A DNA stretch of 64,000 bases from Chitinophaga silvisoli (GTDB lineage: Bacteria; Bacteroidota; Bacteroidia; Chitinophagales; Chitinophagaceae), in the NCBI RefSeq assembly GCF_003412465.1, contig NZ_QTJV01000004.1:620001-684000 (forward strand). The letters are read 5' to 3'. The notes beneath the pieces were generated by a model that saw nothing but the letters and a program-made list of their open reading frames with translations, had not been told where the DNA came from and made no database searches. This document shows, piece after piece, positions 16,873 through 26,800 of the stretch. A program made the translations under genes and the position numbers. Every line of letters starts with the position of its first letter. The stretch's first letter is position 1.

Positions 16873-19851
16873 TTAGAATCCTACATTCAGTCCAACCATA
16901 AAACCGCGGGTGCCCATGTAAGGCGTACGGTCATCAGATGCATTCAAAGCATCCACACCTGGTTTCAAACCTGTATCTCTTACGTAGTCAGGATCATTAC
17001 CAGTGTACTTAGTGATGATAAACAGGTTAGATGCTGTAGCATACAATCTCATGCTCTGGAAGGTTTTCTTGCTCTTGAACGGAACAGTATATCCCAGTGT
17101 CAGTTCATCCAGTTTCATGAAATTACCTTTCTCAATGTAGTAGTCAGAGTACTGGTAACCACCAGTGATCTTGCCATTTTTAGTAAATGCTGTTTCCAGC
17201 ACATTGCTAGGCAGAGAAGCTTTTGAACCATAGAACATTTCCATAGTGTTCAGGATGTTGTAACCGAACTTACCACGGAAGAACGCTCTCAGGTCAAAGT
17301 TTTTATACTTAAAGGTGTTGGTGAAAGACAGGTATACTTTTGGAACAGCATTACCAATCACAGCAAAGTCTTTCTCGCTGTCCAGCTGGTCAGCCGGCGC
17401 TTTCGTGCCATCAGCTTTGTAGAACAACCAGTCACCGGAATCAGTCAGACCGGCAAAACGCTTACCATAGAAGTTACCGATACGGTCACCTTCGTAAGTG
17501 CGGATCGCATTGCCCAACGCACCGTAACCACCAATGTCAGCATAAGACTGATACTTGATCGTATACAGTTCGTTAGAGTAGCGGTCCAGCGTATTCTTTG
17601 AATTACTGAATGCCACATCAACAGTCCAGGAGAAATCTTTGGTTCTGACAGGAATACCACTCAGGGTCAGTTCCACACCTTTGGAAGATACCTGGCCTAC
17701 GTTTGCATAAATGCTGTTGGTCACGAAAGGAGGCAGCTGGGTAGTTACGTTTTCCAGCAGGTCTTTGGTGATACGTTTGTACACATCCACCGCACCGGTG
17801 ATGCGACCTTTGAAGAAACTGAAGTCAACACCCACGTTGTACTCAGATTTCTTTTCCCATTTCAGGTTCGGGTTAGGGTTTTTGTTTGGACCATAAGTCT
17901 GGCGCCATACACCATCCGGGTTGATATAGTTACCACCCGTACCCATAGTAACGAGAGAGCTATAGTTGCTGATACCAGAGTTACCGGTCACACCATAACC
18001 TGCTCTCAGTTTCAGGTCATCGAGGAAAGTAACACCCTGCATGAATGGTTCATCACGCATGTTCCAACCTACGGACAAGGCAGGGAAATTACCCCACTTG
18101 TTGTTCGCACCAAAACGGGAAGAACCCTCATGACGCAGGATTACACTGGCCATGTATTTGTCCTTGTAGTTATAGTTGACCCTGCCAAAGAATGCGATGA
18201 GCTTGTTATCATTCTTATAGCTGCTCATACCTGCTTTACCGGTCAGCAGCATATTACCTGCGCCGAGGTTGTTCTCCTGGAAGATATCATTTACGAAGCC
18301 ATAGTTATTGGCATCAAAATATTGTTCTACTTCATAACGGTAACTATAACCACCAATAGCAGTGAAGTTATGGTTCTTGTTAACAGTGATATTATATTCC
18401 AGGGTAGGTTCTACAGCATACTTAATGTTCAGGAAAGAAGCCTGAAATGCATAACCGGTGGAATCGTAGTTCTCTACAGAGAGCTCAGACAGGAGGTCAG
18501 CATAACCGCCTTCAGTCCAGCTATCACGGGTTACAGAGCCAAAGATGGAACCCTTCAGACCTTTCACGATATCCAGGGATACCTTCGCATCGCCTGAAGT
18601 AGTTTGTTGCTGGCGGATGTCAGTCTGCTGATTGATTCTCGCCAGTTCATTGGTGCTGGTTTGTTCAAAATACCAGGAACCATCAGGATTGTATGGAGAA
18701 TAAGTAGGGTTGAAAGTATAATAACCCTGCAGGTTACCACCATCAGTCAGCAGGTTTGCTTTATTGAAGTTGGTAGCGAGGTTAAACTGGGAAGTCAACC
18801 TGTCATTCAGACCTTTTGAAGTGATGCTCAGACGGCCACCATACTGCTGGCGCTCGTTGGCTTTCAGGATACCTTCCTGGTTCAGGTAGTACACACTTGC
18901 ACGGTAATTAGACTGCTCGCCACCACCTGAGAAAGCCAGGTTATGGTTTTGCGTTAAGTTGTCATGATTTACCAGCAGGTCTACGAAATCAGTTCTGTAG
19001 CCTTTGTCAGTAGCGTTGATTTCGCCACTGGCAATCTTCGCTGCATATTCATCGGCAGTGAGGAACTTAGGTATACGCGATTTGTATTCTTTACGGAAGT
19101 AGTTGTTGTAAGTAACGCGGGCAGGGCCTTTCACACCTTTCTTGGTAGTTACGATAATTACACCACCATTCGCCTGGGTACCATAGATCGCAGCAGCAGA
19201 ACCATCTTTCAGTACGGAAATGCTCGCGATATCATCCTGTTGCAGCAGGTCCAGGTTACCACCTGGGATCCCATCGATTACGATCAGTGGCGACATGCTA
19301 CCAGTCAATGACGTTACACCGCGCAACTGGATAGCAGGGCTTGTATTAGGGTTAGAACCACCGGTACGGGTAATCTGCAGACCCGCTACTTTACCCTGTA
19401 CCAGGTCCAGTGCATTACGCGCACCACTCTGGCGGAAATCGGATGGTTCAATAGAAGTAATTGCCGAAGTCACTTCCTGCTTCTTCTGCGTACCATAACC
19501 TACTACCACCACATCTTTCAATGCAGTCACATCAGCAGTTAAAGTTACATTGACAGTATTGGAAGTACCTACAGCGATCTCTGTAGTCTTGTAACCTACG
19601 AAGGTGAATACCAGGGAGACAGAACCACCTGGAATATTCAGGGTATAGGAACCGTCTACCTTGGTCTGGGTGCCGATAGTAGCACCCTTTACCTGTACGG
19701 TTACGCCGGGTAAGGGACTTTGTCCGCTTGCATCCACAACCTTTCCGGTAATGGTGCGGGACTGGGAAAATGCCAGCATGGAGAGGAATAACATCCATAT
19801 ACTGTGCAGGCATATCCGAGAAAGAAAAACTAGTCTTCTCTTCATATACAT
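16873..19851 (-). CDS. SusC/RagA-family TonB-linked receptor (locus 2)
   Basis: A 992-residue outer-membrane receptor partnered with the SusD just downstream. It has an N-terminal signal (SIWMLFLSMLAFSQS), a carboxypeptidase-regulatory domain (ITGKVVDASGQSPLPGVTVQV), a TonB-box/plug entry (DVVVVGYGTQKKQEVTSAI), and a plug with VLKDGSAAAIYGTQANGGVIIVTTKKG. The barrel ends in GFMVGLNVGF with a terminal aromatic residue, the outer-membrane insertion signal. ATG 19851 or 19845 would serve equally. It is preceded by a 0.6 kb stretch with no gene, and no regulator is encoded next to it. Confidence 0.95.
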   Translation of the reverse strand: MYMKRRLVFLSRICLHSIWMLFLSMLAFSQSRTITGKVVDASGQSPLPGVTVQVKGATIGTQTKVDGSYTLNIPGGSVSLVFTFVGYKTTEIAVGTSNTVNVTLTADVTALKDVVVVGYGTQKKQEVTSAITSIEPSDFRQSGARNALDLVQGKVAGLQITRTGGSNPNTSPAIQLRGVTSLTGSMSPLIVIDGIPGGNLDLLQQDDIASISVLKDGSAAAIYGTQANGGVIIVTTKKGVKGPARVTYNNYFRKEYKSRIPKFLTADEYAAKIASGEINATDKGYRTDFVDLLVNHDNLTQNHNLAFSGGGEQSNYRASVYYLNQEGILKANERQQYGGRLSITSKGLNDRLTSQFNLATNFNKANLLTDGGNLQGYYTFNPTYSPYNPDGSWYFEQTSTNELARINQQTDIRQQQTTSGDAKVSLDIVKGLKGSIFGSVTRDSWTEGGYADLLSELSVENYDSTGYAFQASFLNIKYAVEPTLEYNITVNKNHNFTAIGGYSYRYEVEQYFDANNYGFVNDIFQENNLGAGNMLLTGKAGMSSYKNDNKLIAFFGRVNYNYKDKYMASVILRHEGSSRFGANNKWGNFPALSVGWNMRDEPFMQGVTFLDDLKLRAGYGVTGNSGISNYSSLVTMGTGGNYINPDGVWRQTYGPNKNPNPNLKWEKKSEYNVGVDFSFFKGRITGAVDVYKRITKDLLENVTTQLPPFVTNSIYANVGQVSSKGVELTLSGIPVRTKDFSWTVDVAFSNSKNTLDRYSNELYTIKYQSYADIGGYGALGNAIRTYEGDRIGNFYGKRFAGLTDSGDWLFYKADGTKAPADQLDSEKDFAVIGNAVPKVYLSFTNTFKYKNFDLRAFFRGKFGYNILNTMEMFYGSKASLPSNVLETAFTKNGKITGGYQYSDYYIEKGNFMKLDELTLGYTVPFKSKKTFQSMRLYATASNLFIITKYTGNDPDYVRDTGLKPGVDALNASDDRTPYMGTRGFMVGLNVGF

Positions 19852-20488
19852 CGATTTTGGTATTAAGTAGAACTATTAAGCGATTCCTTTTAAAGTTGGC
19901 ACATACTTCCCCCCTATTCACCGCAATTCTCGGTTGCAGCAAAAACAATTGTTGGTAATTAAATGACAATACGTTCCCCTTTGCGATGAAATATCGTTTT
20001 CAGCGCATTTAGTTACGATTAGAAAATACACGGGCTTCTCTTGTCACTGCTGGAATAGGCAGTGTACAAAAGCCTTGGTTTAGTTCGACACCTCAAAAAC
20101 AATACTCACTGGAAATCAGGTCTTTCAATCCGCACAAAAATTTTTGAAAAATAAACTGGCAGGTATTACGCAGATTCAATCATCATCTCCATTTAGATTT
20201 TAGTTCGTTTAAAATGACTGATTAAAAACAATGTAACTTCCAGATTCAATAACGTCGATTAATACAATGCTGTCTACAAGTTTTATCTATTACTTTGCTA
20301 CTCTCTCAATGCTACATCTGTTCTCTTTTAGAGACTTAGATTTAGCTACCGGTAGTAAAAATAGAGAAGTTTTTCACAATCCAAAACTGATAAGCCGGGT
20401 TTTAAATTGTGTTAACAATGTTTAAAATTCATTAACAATTAGATGCTTATGCATGAAGCAAGATATTTTTCTAACACATGCATGTACG
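19852..20488. other. Gene-free 0.64 kb leader/intergenic region upstream of locus-2 susC
   Basis: No credible coding frame. Structure seen: an inverted repeat CACTGC/GCAGTG (20045-20050, 20059-20064), the palindrome CAAAAATTTTTG (20135-20146), and a direct repeat TTAACAAT at 20412-20419 and 20432-20439 with a 20-bp period. No good minus-strand TAnnTTTG element was found. A long susC leader or small RNA would fit but is not demonstrated. Confidence 0.45.
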
Positions 20489-20998
20489 TTAGGAATGATG
20501 TTTTAATATTTTAATAGTGACAAGTAACTGCCCTGTATGGCGCATAGTGTGTTCTGCTGCATGGAATAATAAGCCACCCAGTGTAGTAGGAATTTGTTTC
20601 CTGCCAATACCACGGGGTACGGCAAGAGCGTATTCTTCAGTAGCTTTTAATTTGGCAAGACTGATAATAATTTGTGCATCGAGTGCAGCAAGCAGGGAGT
20701 GCAGGGAAATGTGTGCCTGCTTCCTGCCTTCTGCTGCGAGATCGCTGAGCTGCTCCTCACTGAGGGATTTGGATTCGGCGTAGGTGAAAAGGCGATCGAG
20801 TACCCCTTTGATGTGTTGAAGATGGAAAGCAACAGAAGCACAGTCGAACGGGGTGTCCCAGAGCCTGGATTCTGGAAAGTCTTTGAGCTGGGTGTGGATT
20901 TCTTCCTGCGCTTGCAGGAGGGCATGGGCTACAGGCTGGAGGAGGGATGGGATGCCGGAAATGGGGCCACGCATCCAGACTTCAAGTTGCTGACTCAT
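20489..20998 (-). CDS. DinB-superfamily (four-helix metal-dependent) protein
   Basis: A 169-residue protein of the DinB/YfiT-like four-helix bundle group, unrelated to polymerase IV. The pattern is clear: an N-terminal helix with LLQPVAHALLQAQEEIH, then VAFHLQHIKGVLDRLFTYA carrying the first His, and near the C-terminus LGGLLFHAAEHTMRHTGQLLVTIKIL with His residues that together bind a divalent metal. Members act as thiol transferases or have unknown roles. I start at ATG 20998 (MSQQLEVW) rather than 21019, because it follows a -7 element at a normal distance. The gene is single, bounded upstream by the terminator of the sialidase-like gene. Confidence 0.85.
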   Translation of the reverse strand: MSQQLEVWMRGPISGIPSLLQPVAHALLQAQEEIHTQLKDFPESRLWDTPFDCASVAFHLQHIKGVLDRLFTYAESKSLSEEQLSDLAAEGRKQAHISLHSLLAALDAQIIISLAKLKATEEYALAVPRGIGRKQIPTTLGGLLFHAAEHTMRHTGQLLVTIKILKHHS

Positions 20999-21016
20999 AT
21001 ATAGATCGTTTACTAT

Positions 21017-21024
21017 CAAAATTA
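21017..21024 (-). promoter_or_regulatory. -7 element for the DinB-superfamily gene
   Basis: Reads TAATTTTG on the minus strand, matching TAnnTTTG, 18 bp before ATG 20998 and just downstream of the preceding terminator. No TTG at the -33 position. Confidence 0.5.
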
Positions 21025-21026
21025 TA

Positions 21027-21077
21027 CTAAAAAAAACCCTGTAAGGTTTTTACCAAACAAAGGTAAAACCTCACAGG
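21027..21077 (-). terminator. Terminator of the sialidase-like gene
   Basis: Stem CCTGTAAGGTTTTTACC (21038-21054) with GGTAAAACCTCACAGG (21062-21077); an A-run at 21028-21036 gives a U-tract in the minus-strand transcript. Confidence 0.88.
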
Positions 21078-21081
21078 TTAT

Positions 21082-22110
21082 TTAAAGTCTTATCACCACA
21101 TGTTTAATATTCTTCCTATCATATGTATAACTAATATGTATTTCCCCATTCTTCCCCTCTATCACCGCCGGGTAACTAAACTCCCCCTTCGGATGCTTCT
21201 CCAGTTCATACACATCCTCCCAATGCTCCCCGTCCTTTGATACACCTACTCTCAGCTCATTCCTGCCATCAGACCAGTCTTTCCCACTTACCGCCGGGTT
21301 ATAAATCAACACATGTACCCCACTCTTCAAAGTCACCGCATCGATCCCACTATTCGGATTCAGCATATCCTGTTTCCTCAGTGGAGACCAGGTCAGCCCA
21401 TTATCCACAGACCAACTCTCTACAATCGCATTCTGCCTGCTCCTGCACAGCATTTGCAGCTTATTCCCGGGATGGAAAAGAATAGTAGGCTGTATCACTC
21501 CAAACGTATCACAATTCACATTCACCCGCTTCCAGTTCTTTCCATATATATCAGAAAACTCTACGTGCACATTCCATACCTTCTCATCCAGGCTCTCCGT
21601 ACTGGAAGGATGCAGCAATAAGCCATTTGACAACAAAACCGGCTTATTCCTGATCGGCCCCAAAATACTATCCGGCAATGGCAGCGCCTTAGACCAGGTC
21701 TTACCATTATTCTTAGAAGTCTTCATCACTCCCCACCACTCACGGGGATTAGGTCCTACCTTATAAAATAACAACAATTCCCCTTTCTTATTAGTATACA
21801 ATACCGGGTTCCATGCCGCATACCTGGTAGAATCATTCACCACACCATCAGCTACCACCACCGGTGCAGACCATCTCCCCTTCGCATATATAGCAGTATA
21901 AATACATACATCCTTCGCACTCTCCCGGCTTCCCCCAAACCACGCCATCATCAGGCGGCCATCAGCCAGCTCCGTCATAGTGGAGGCATGCGCTGCCGGT
22001 ACCGGCGGTTTGTCCATTACCATTTCTTCTCTTACCAGGGTAGCCTTCTGCTGTGCCATCACGGGTAACAGGCTACTCAATAATAAACATGACAAAAACC
22101 CTTTCTTCAT
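21082..22110 (-). CDS. Secreted sialidase-like beta-propeller enzyme (BNR repeats)
   Basis: A 342-residue secreted protein (signal LLLSSLLPVMAQQ) with the six-bladed sialidase-type propeller. Asp-box repeats are visible: SKNNGKTW, SVDNGLTW and SKDGEHW. The N-terminal blade reads HASTMTELADGRLMMAWFGG instead of the Arg-Ile-Pro motif of classical GH33 sialidases, so I place it in the BNR_2 group of sialidase-like proteins, whose activities vary and may include lyase or other glycosidase activity. It lies downstream of the locus-3 SusC/SusD pair in the same direction; a hairpin terminator separates it from susD. ATG 22110 or 22119 both work. Sialic acid as substrate is not established. Confidence 0.8.
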   Translation of the reverse strand: MKKGFLSCLLLSSLLPVMAQQKATLVREEMVMDKPPVPAAHASTMTELADGRLMMAWFGGSRESAKDVCIYTAIYAKGRWSAPVVVADGVVNDSTRYAAWNPVLYTNKKGELLLFYKVGPNPREWWGVMKTSKNNGKTWSKALPLPDSILGPIRNKPVLLSNGLLLHPSSTESLDEKVWNVHVEFSDIYGKNWKRVNVNCDTFGVIQPTILFHPGNKLQMLCRSRQNAIVESWSVDNGLTWSPLRKQDMLNPNSGIDAVTLKSGVHVLIYNPAVSGKDWSDGRNELRVGVSKDGEHWEDVYELEKHPKGEFSYPAVIEGKNGEIHISYTYDRKNIKHVVIRL

Positions 22111-22120
22111 ATCATTCATT

Positions 22121-22164
22121 TAAAAACAGGAAGGCCACAAAGATAAAAATCCTTGCGGCCTTCC
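22121..22164 (-). terminator. Hairpin terminator after locus-3 susD
   Basis: GGAAGGCC (22129-22136) pairs with GGCCTTCC (22157-22164) and the stem extends inward with G-U pairs. On the minus strand it is followed by a T-run (complement of 22121-22126). It may reduce read-through into the sialidase-like gene. Confidence 0.7.
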
Positions 22165-22189
22165 ACCATCTAAATTATAAGTGCGGTTA

Positions 22190-23833
22190 TTATTTTACAT
22201 CCCAGAAGATTTTTGTTGTTCTAGTATCATTTGCCTGTACAGAAGAATAACTGGTGTTATACGCCTTCTCACTAGCAGGATAAGTGAACCTGGTAGGAGG
22301 TAAAGGATAAATGGAAGATGTAGACTGCCATACAGTAATCTGTGGATACTTGGTTCTGCGGTATTCAGCCCATGCCTGTCCACACTGTGTAAATCCATAT
22401 GCTAACCATTTCTGTGTCCAGATCTTACCCAGTTTCTCATCAGAAGTACCGGAATAAGCAATAGCAGGCTTCGCCATGAACGCATCTACATCAGCAGTAG
22501 AAGGCTGTGTTACAGCTTCGTACTGTGTAGTATTCGTAGAGTGCAGGTAGTAAGAAAAGGCAATTGCCTGACGTACTGCCAGGTTATAGCTCGCTGCTGC
22601 AGTACCACCAGACAGGCCCCAACGTTCAAAAGCTTCAGCTTTCAGGAAGTTGGTTTCAGCAGCCGTCATCATAATACCAGGCAGGTGAGAGTTGAAACGG
22701 TAGGTCGTAGAGTCAATAGTAGAATAATAGTTGATACTGTCACTCTGCATTACCTGCGTCCACTGCTGAGACATCGCCCTATATGTAGCATTCGGATAAA
22801 ACACCTTATTGATCGTCACACCAAATTTATCAAACATCAGCGGAATACGTGGGTCACTCACTGGTAACATTACCGTATTCAGCATATAATCCGGGGCAGC
22901 CTGCGCCTTAATTTCAGTAAAGGCATTATCCAGATTATTCGTATAGTTTGTCAGCTGGAATACCAGCACGTCAGTATTAACCGGACTATAGTTATCTCCT
23001 ACACCATCACCATCTACCAGCGGATACTGCAGTGGGTTGGCCAGGATTTCCTGGATCTCAGTCTTAGCCCTGTCTTCATATACATAAGACTGACGCATCA
23101 GGTACCGAAGACGCAGGGAGTTGATATACTTACGCCATTTGGTCAGACTACCATGGTTCACAAAATCCTGGTTAGCGAATGCTGAAGTAGCTACCGTGTT
23201 CAGGGTAGCAGCTGCAAACCAGTCCGCCATTTCTTTTAACTGTGTCAGTACAGTATCGTATACTTCCTGCTGAGAATCGAATTTAGGATTGGAGATAGTT
23301 GCAGTTGCATCCAGACTACCCGCTTCGGAGTAGGGAATATCACCGAACATATCCACCATTTGTGCAGCCTGGTCCAGCAACAATACTCTACCAGCCATCA
23401 TGAACACTTCCATGTTTGGACGCTCATCGATAGGCAGCTCCTTGAACAGGCGCTGCATAGTACGATACTGTGCCAACGGACCACTACCACTACCTGCATC
23501 ATTCGCATTGTTCCCCTGGTTATTAGGCGTGTAGAAGTCGTTCCAGCGGTTCTGGATGTAATCGTCGATCTGGGAATACGTTGTCAGTTCATTGAGGTAA
23601 GCTGTCATCTGACAATACTTTCCCATCTGGTTGAACTGCAAAGTACGAAGGTCCCAGTAAGTAGGACGAACACGGTTATTATCCATCATTGAGGAGAATA
23701 ACTTCTCAATGGTAGGGTTGGTTGTTTTATCGGGATTTGTATAATATTCTTCCAATTGCTTTTTACACCCGGACATTCCAATGGCCAGGGCAAAAACACA
23801 ACTTATATGTAACAAATATTTCTTCATGATCAT
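22190..23833 (-). CDS. SusD-like lipoprotein (locus 3)
   Basis: A 547-residue surface lipoprotein with signal ending in LAIGMSGC (Cys 23). It resembles the SusD_2 subgroup: it opens with QLEEYYTNPDKTTNPTIEKLFSSMMDN, continues with VFMMAGRVLLLDQAAQMVDMFGDIPYSEAG (the TPR-like helix pair), has LRLRYLMRQSYVYEDRAKTEI, and ends with a FNSHLPGIMMTAAETNFLKAEAF block and WAEYRRTKYP. It follows the STN-type SusC by 26 bp and should form its lid. Ligand unknown. Starts at codons 1 and 3 are equivalent. Confidence 0.92.
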   Translation of the reverse strand: MIMKKYLLHISCVFALAIGMSGCKKQLEEYYTNPDKTTNPTIEKLFSSMMDNNRVRPTYWDLRTLQFNQMGKYCQMTAYLNELTTYSQIDDYIQNRWNDFYTPNNQGNNANDAGSGSGPLAQYRTMQRLFKELPIDERPNMEVFMMAGRVLLLDQAAQMVDMFGDIPYSEAGSLDATATISNPKFDSQQEVYDTVLTQLKEMADWFAAATLNTVATSAFANQDFVNHGSLTKWRKYINSLRLRYLMRQSYVYEDRAKTEIQEILANPLQYPLVDGDGVGDNYSPVNTDVLVFQLTNYTNNLDNAFTEIKAQAAPDYMLNTVMLPVSDPRIPLMFDKFGVTINKVFYPNATYRAMSQQWTQVMQSDSINYYSTIDSTTYRFNSHLPGIMMTAAETNFLKAEAFERWGLSGGTAAASYNLAVRQAIAFSYYLHSTNTTQYEAVTQPSTADVDAFMAKPAIAYSGTSDEKLGKIWTQKWLAYGFTQCGQAWAEYRRTKYPQITVWQSTSSIYPLPPTRFTYPASEKAYNTSYSSVQANDTRTTKIFWDVK

Positions 23834-23859
23834 GTCTGTTTGTTAGGTCTTCAGAATAG

Positions 23860-26800
23860 TTAGAAGCTTGCATTTAAACTAAAACCAATACTGCGGGTAG
23901 CACCGGTAGAACCTTCATCAACACCCTGGTTTAACCAGCTTTGACCTACAGGAGCTTCAGGGTCAATGTTCTTCAGGGTTCTGTAGAAGTAGAACAGGTT
24001 TCTACCGATCAATGATAAGCGAATATTCTGCATGTGCAACTTCTGAGCTGTACCTCTTGACAGATTATAGCTTAACACGGCCTCTCTGAATTTGATATAA
24101 TTGTTCCTGATTACTGCAGGACCATTATAACCATTGGAAGAAGCATCATATACAGTCAGGTAGTAGTTCGCAGCTTCAATAATCATATCGTTATCTGAAC
24201 CATCTGAATCTTTCTTACCAGGCAGGATAATACCGTCATGGTATACTTTACCATACGGAGATACTGAATTGTGACTAGGCAGTCTGGTAGCAACACCTTG
24301 TTCATTTACATAATAAGGCAGACCACCGTTTGCTTCGTCTCTGTATTTCATGGTAGACTGGAACATACCTGCGTTAGTACCATATTTCTGTGGCATAGAC
24401 AGGATTTCACCACCAAAGCGGTAGTCGATAGTCAGATCAAGCGTCAGTGCTTTATAGCTGAAAGTGTTGGACCAACCACCTACTACTTTAGGCAGGATGT
24501 TACCAGCTTTCTCATATCTTGACTTGTCTACATAGTACATACCACTGGAGTTCACCAGCTTGTTACCCTTATCGTCAGTAGCCAGAGGATACATATAGAT
24601 ATTACCGATTGTCTGACCTACTTCCGCTACGATTTCCACAGAGTTTGCATCACCACCTTTAAATACGATCTGGTTTACACCATCAGCCAGGCTCACAACT
24701 TTAGAGTTGTTGAATGCGAAGTTCAGACGGGTATTCCAGTTTGTTTTAGGGCGTTTCAGCGGATTCGCATTGAAAGCGATTTCAAGACCCTTACTGTTCA
24801 ATTCACCTACGTTGGTGATACGTGTCAGCGCACCATTGGATGCTGCGGTAGACAAACGCATCAACAGGTCTTTCACCTTACTGTTATACACGGAGATATC
24901 TACACCCACTCTGTTCTGCAACATTTTGGTTTCGAGACCGAACTCCATTTCTGTCTTCTTTTCAGATTTCAGGTTCTCGTTACCATAAGCATTCTGCGCA
25001 GTCAGTACAGGCACAGAACCGGTAGTAGTAGAGAGTGGTTTCTGCGTATACACGATGTTTGCTTCATATGGAGGAGGCGCGTTACCCACCATACCATAGG
25101 ATGCACGGATCTTACCGTAGCTCAGCCATTTCGGCATTTCAAACGCATCTGTGAAGATGAAGGAAGAGTTCACAGAAGGATAGAAATAGGAATTATTATT
25201 AATAGGCAGTGTAGAAGATTTCTCCTGACGGGCAGTACCTTCCAGGAACAGGTAGTTCTTGTAGCTAAAGTTTGCAATACCCAGGAAAGCGTATTTCAGC
25301 AGCTTGCTACGTACCTCAGAAGTTGTCTGTGAATTGTAGGAGTTGTTCAGAGAGAACCAGTTCGCAGTTACCAAACCACCACTTGTAGAGGAAGTCTGAT
25401 CGGTAAAGCTTTCCTGACGGCTCTGGAAACCACCACTGATACTATAACCAAACACCTTCGTCTGATCATTTGCATACGTTGCTAACAGGTCTGTATACAC
25501 GATAGCGTAACGGTTTTTGGTTACACCATATGAACCTGTACTGCTGGTAGTATTGAATGCGATAGGATATTCGTTATAGCTCTTAGCTTCAGTATTGATA
25601 CTGGTAAAGTCATTACCTACTCTCGTACGAAGTTTCAGGCCTTTTGCGAGATCAATGTTCAGTGTTACGCTGGACAATAAACGGTCCTGGTTTTCCACTT
25701 CATTATTACGCAACTGGTACCACAGGAAGTTCAACAGTTCAGGACGAACCTGGTAAACCAGGGCCTCATCCGGGTTGAGCTGTGTTTTATCATAAGGTAC
25801 CCATTTGTAACCTTTGGTAGTTTTGTACTTATCGAACACCACCGCCATATCTTCAGCACGGCTAAAGAAACCATCGAAGGAGTTGAAGAGACGGTTCATC
25901 AAACGTGCCCTGTTTGTCACTTTCGTATTCACATAACCACCCACCACATCTAAGCTCACCTTGCTATGCAGCTTGATAGTACTGTTCAGGTTGAAGGTGT
26001 TTTTACCCTGCTGGGTACCAATCTGGATACCTTTGTAATCTGAACGTGTATAAGAGAAACGATAATTCGCTTTTTCGTTCATATTCGAAAGGGATACATT
26101 CAAATTTGAATTGTATCCCTTCTGAAACATTTGTTTATAGTTATTTGGCTGAGGTGAATAGGGGTGCATAGAGCCATCCCACCAAGGAACCATCTGACCA
26201 TCCATCTTAGGACCAAACTGTCCATAAGCTCTGAAAAAGGGTCGGACCGTTCCATCAGAACCTACCGGTACCCAACCCTCTTCATTTGCGCCCAACGATA
26301 CGTTGCTCGCTCTGTCATAGCCAGGACCATAAGTATTTTGATATTGAGGAGCATTAGCGATCGATTCACGGGTAGTGCTATAGTTAACATCTACACCAAG
26401 ACCTCTACCTTTCTGACCTTTCTTGGTAGTGATTACAACTACACCACTCGCCGCATCAGAACCATATAAGGCTGTCGCACTCGCGCCTTTCAATACGGTC
26501 AGGTTTTCGATATCAGTAGGGTTGATATCGAGGATACCGTTACCACGGATACGTGGGTCATCCCAATAACCGGTAGAGTTACCACCAGCACCACCGGTTT
26601 CGTTATTGTTTCTGATCTGCACACCATCTACTACATACAGCGGCTGGGTGCTATAGTTCAGGGAGTTTACACCACGAATCTGAATGTTAACGGCACTGGT
26701 AGCACCACCCGGCGCTGTTGTGATCTTCACACCAGCCGCCTTACCATATAAGGCGGAAGCAAAGTTGGTGTTACCAGATGCGTTAATCTGTTCTGAAGTA

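Noticed and set aside
20489..21019. DinB as a second DNA polymerase IV
   Set aside because: This is the unrelated DinB-superfamily metal-binding bundle; the real polymerase IV is at 14059-15153.
22138..22145. TATCTTTG (minus strand) as a promoter for the sialidase-like gene
   Set aside because: It is part of the susD terminator hairpin, so the match to TAnnTTTG may be accidental; kept only as a possibility.
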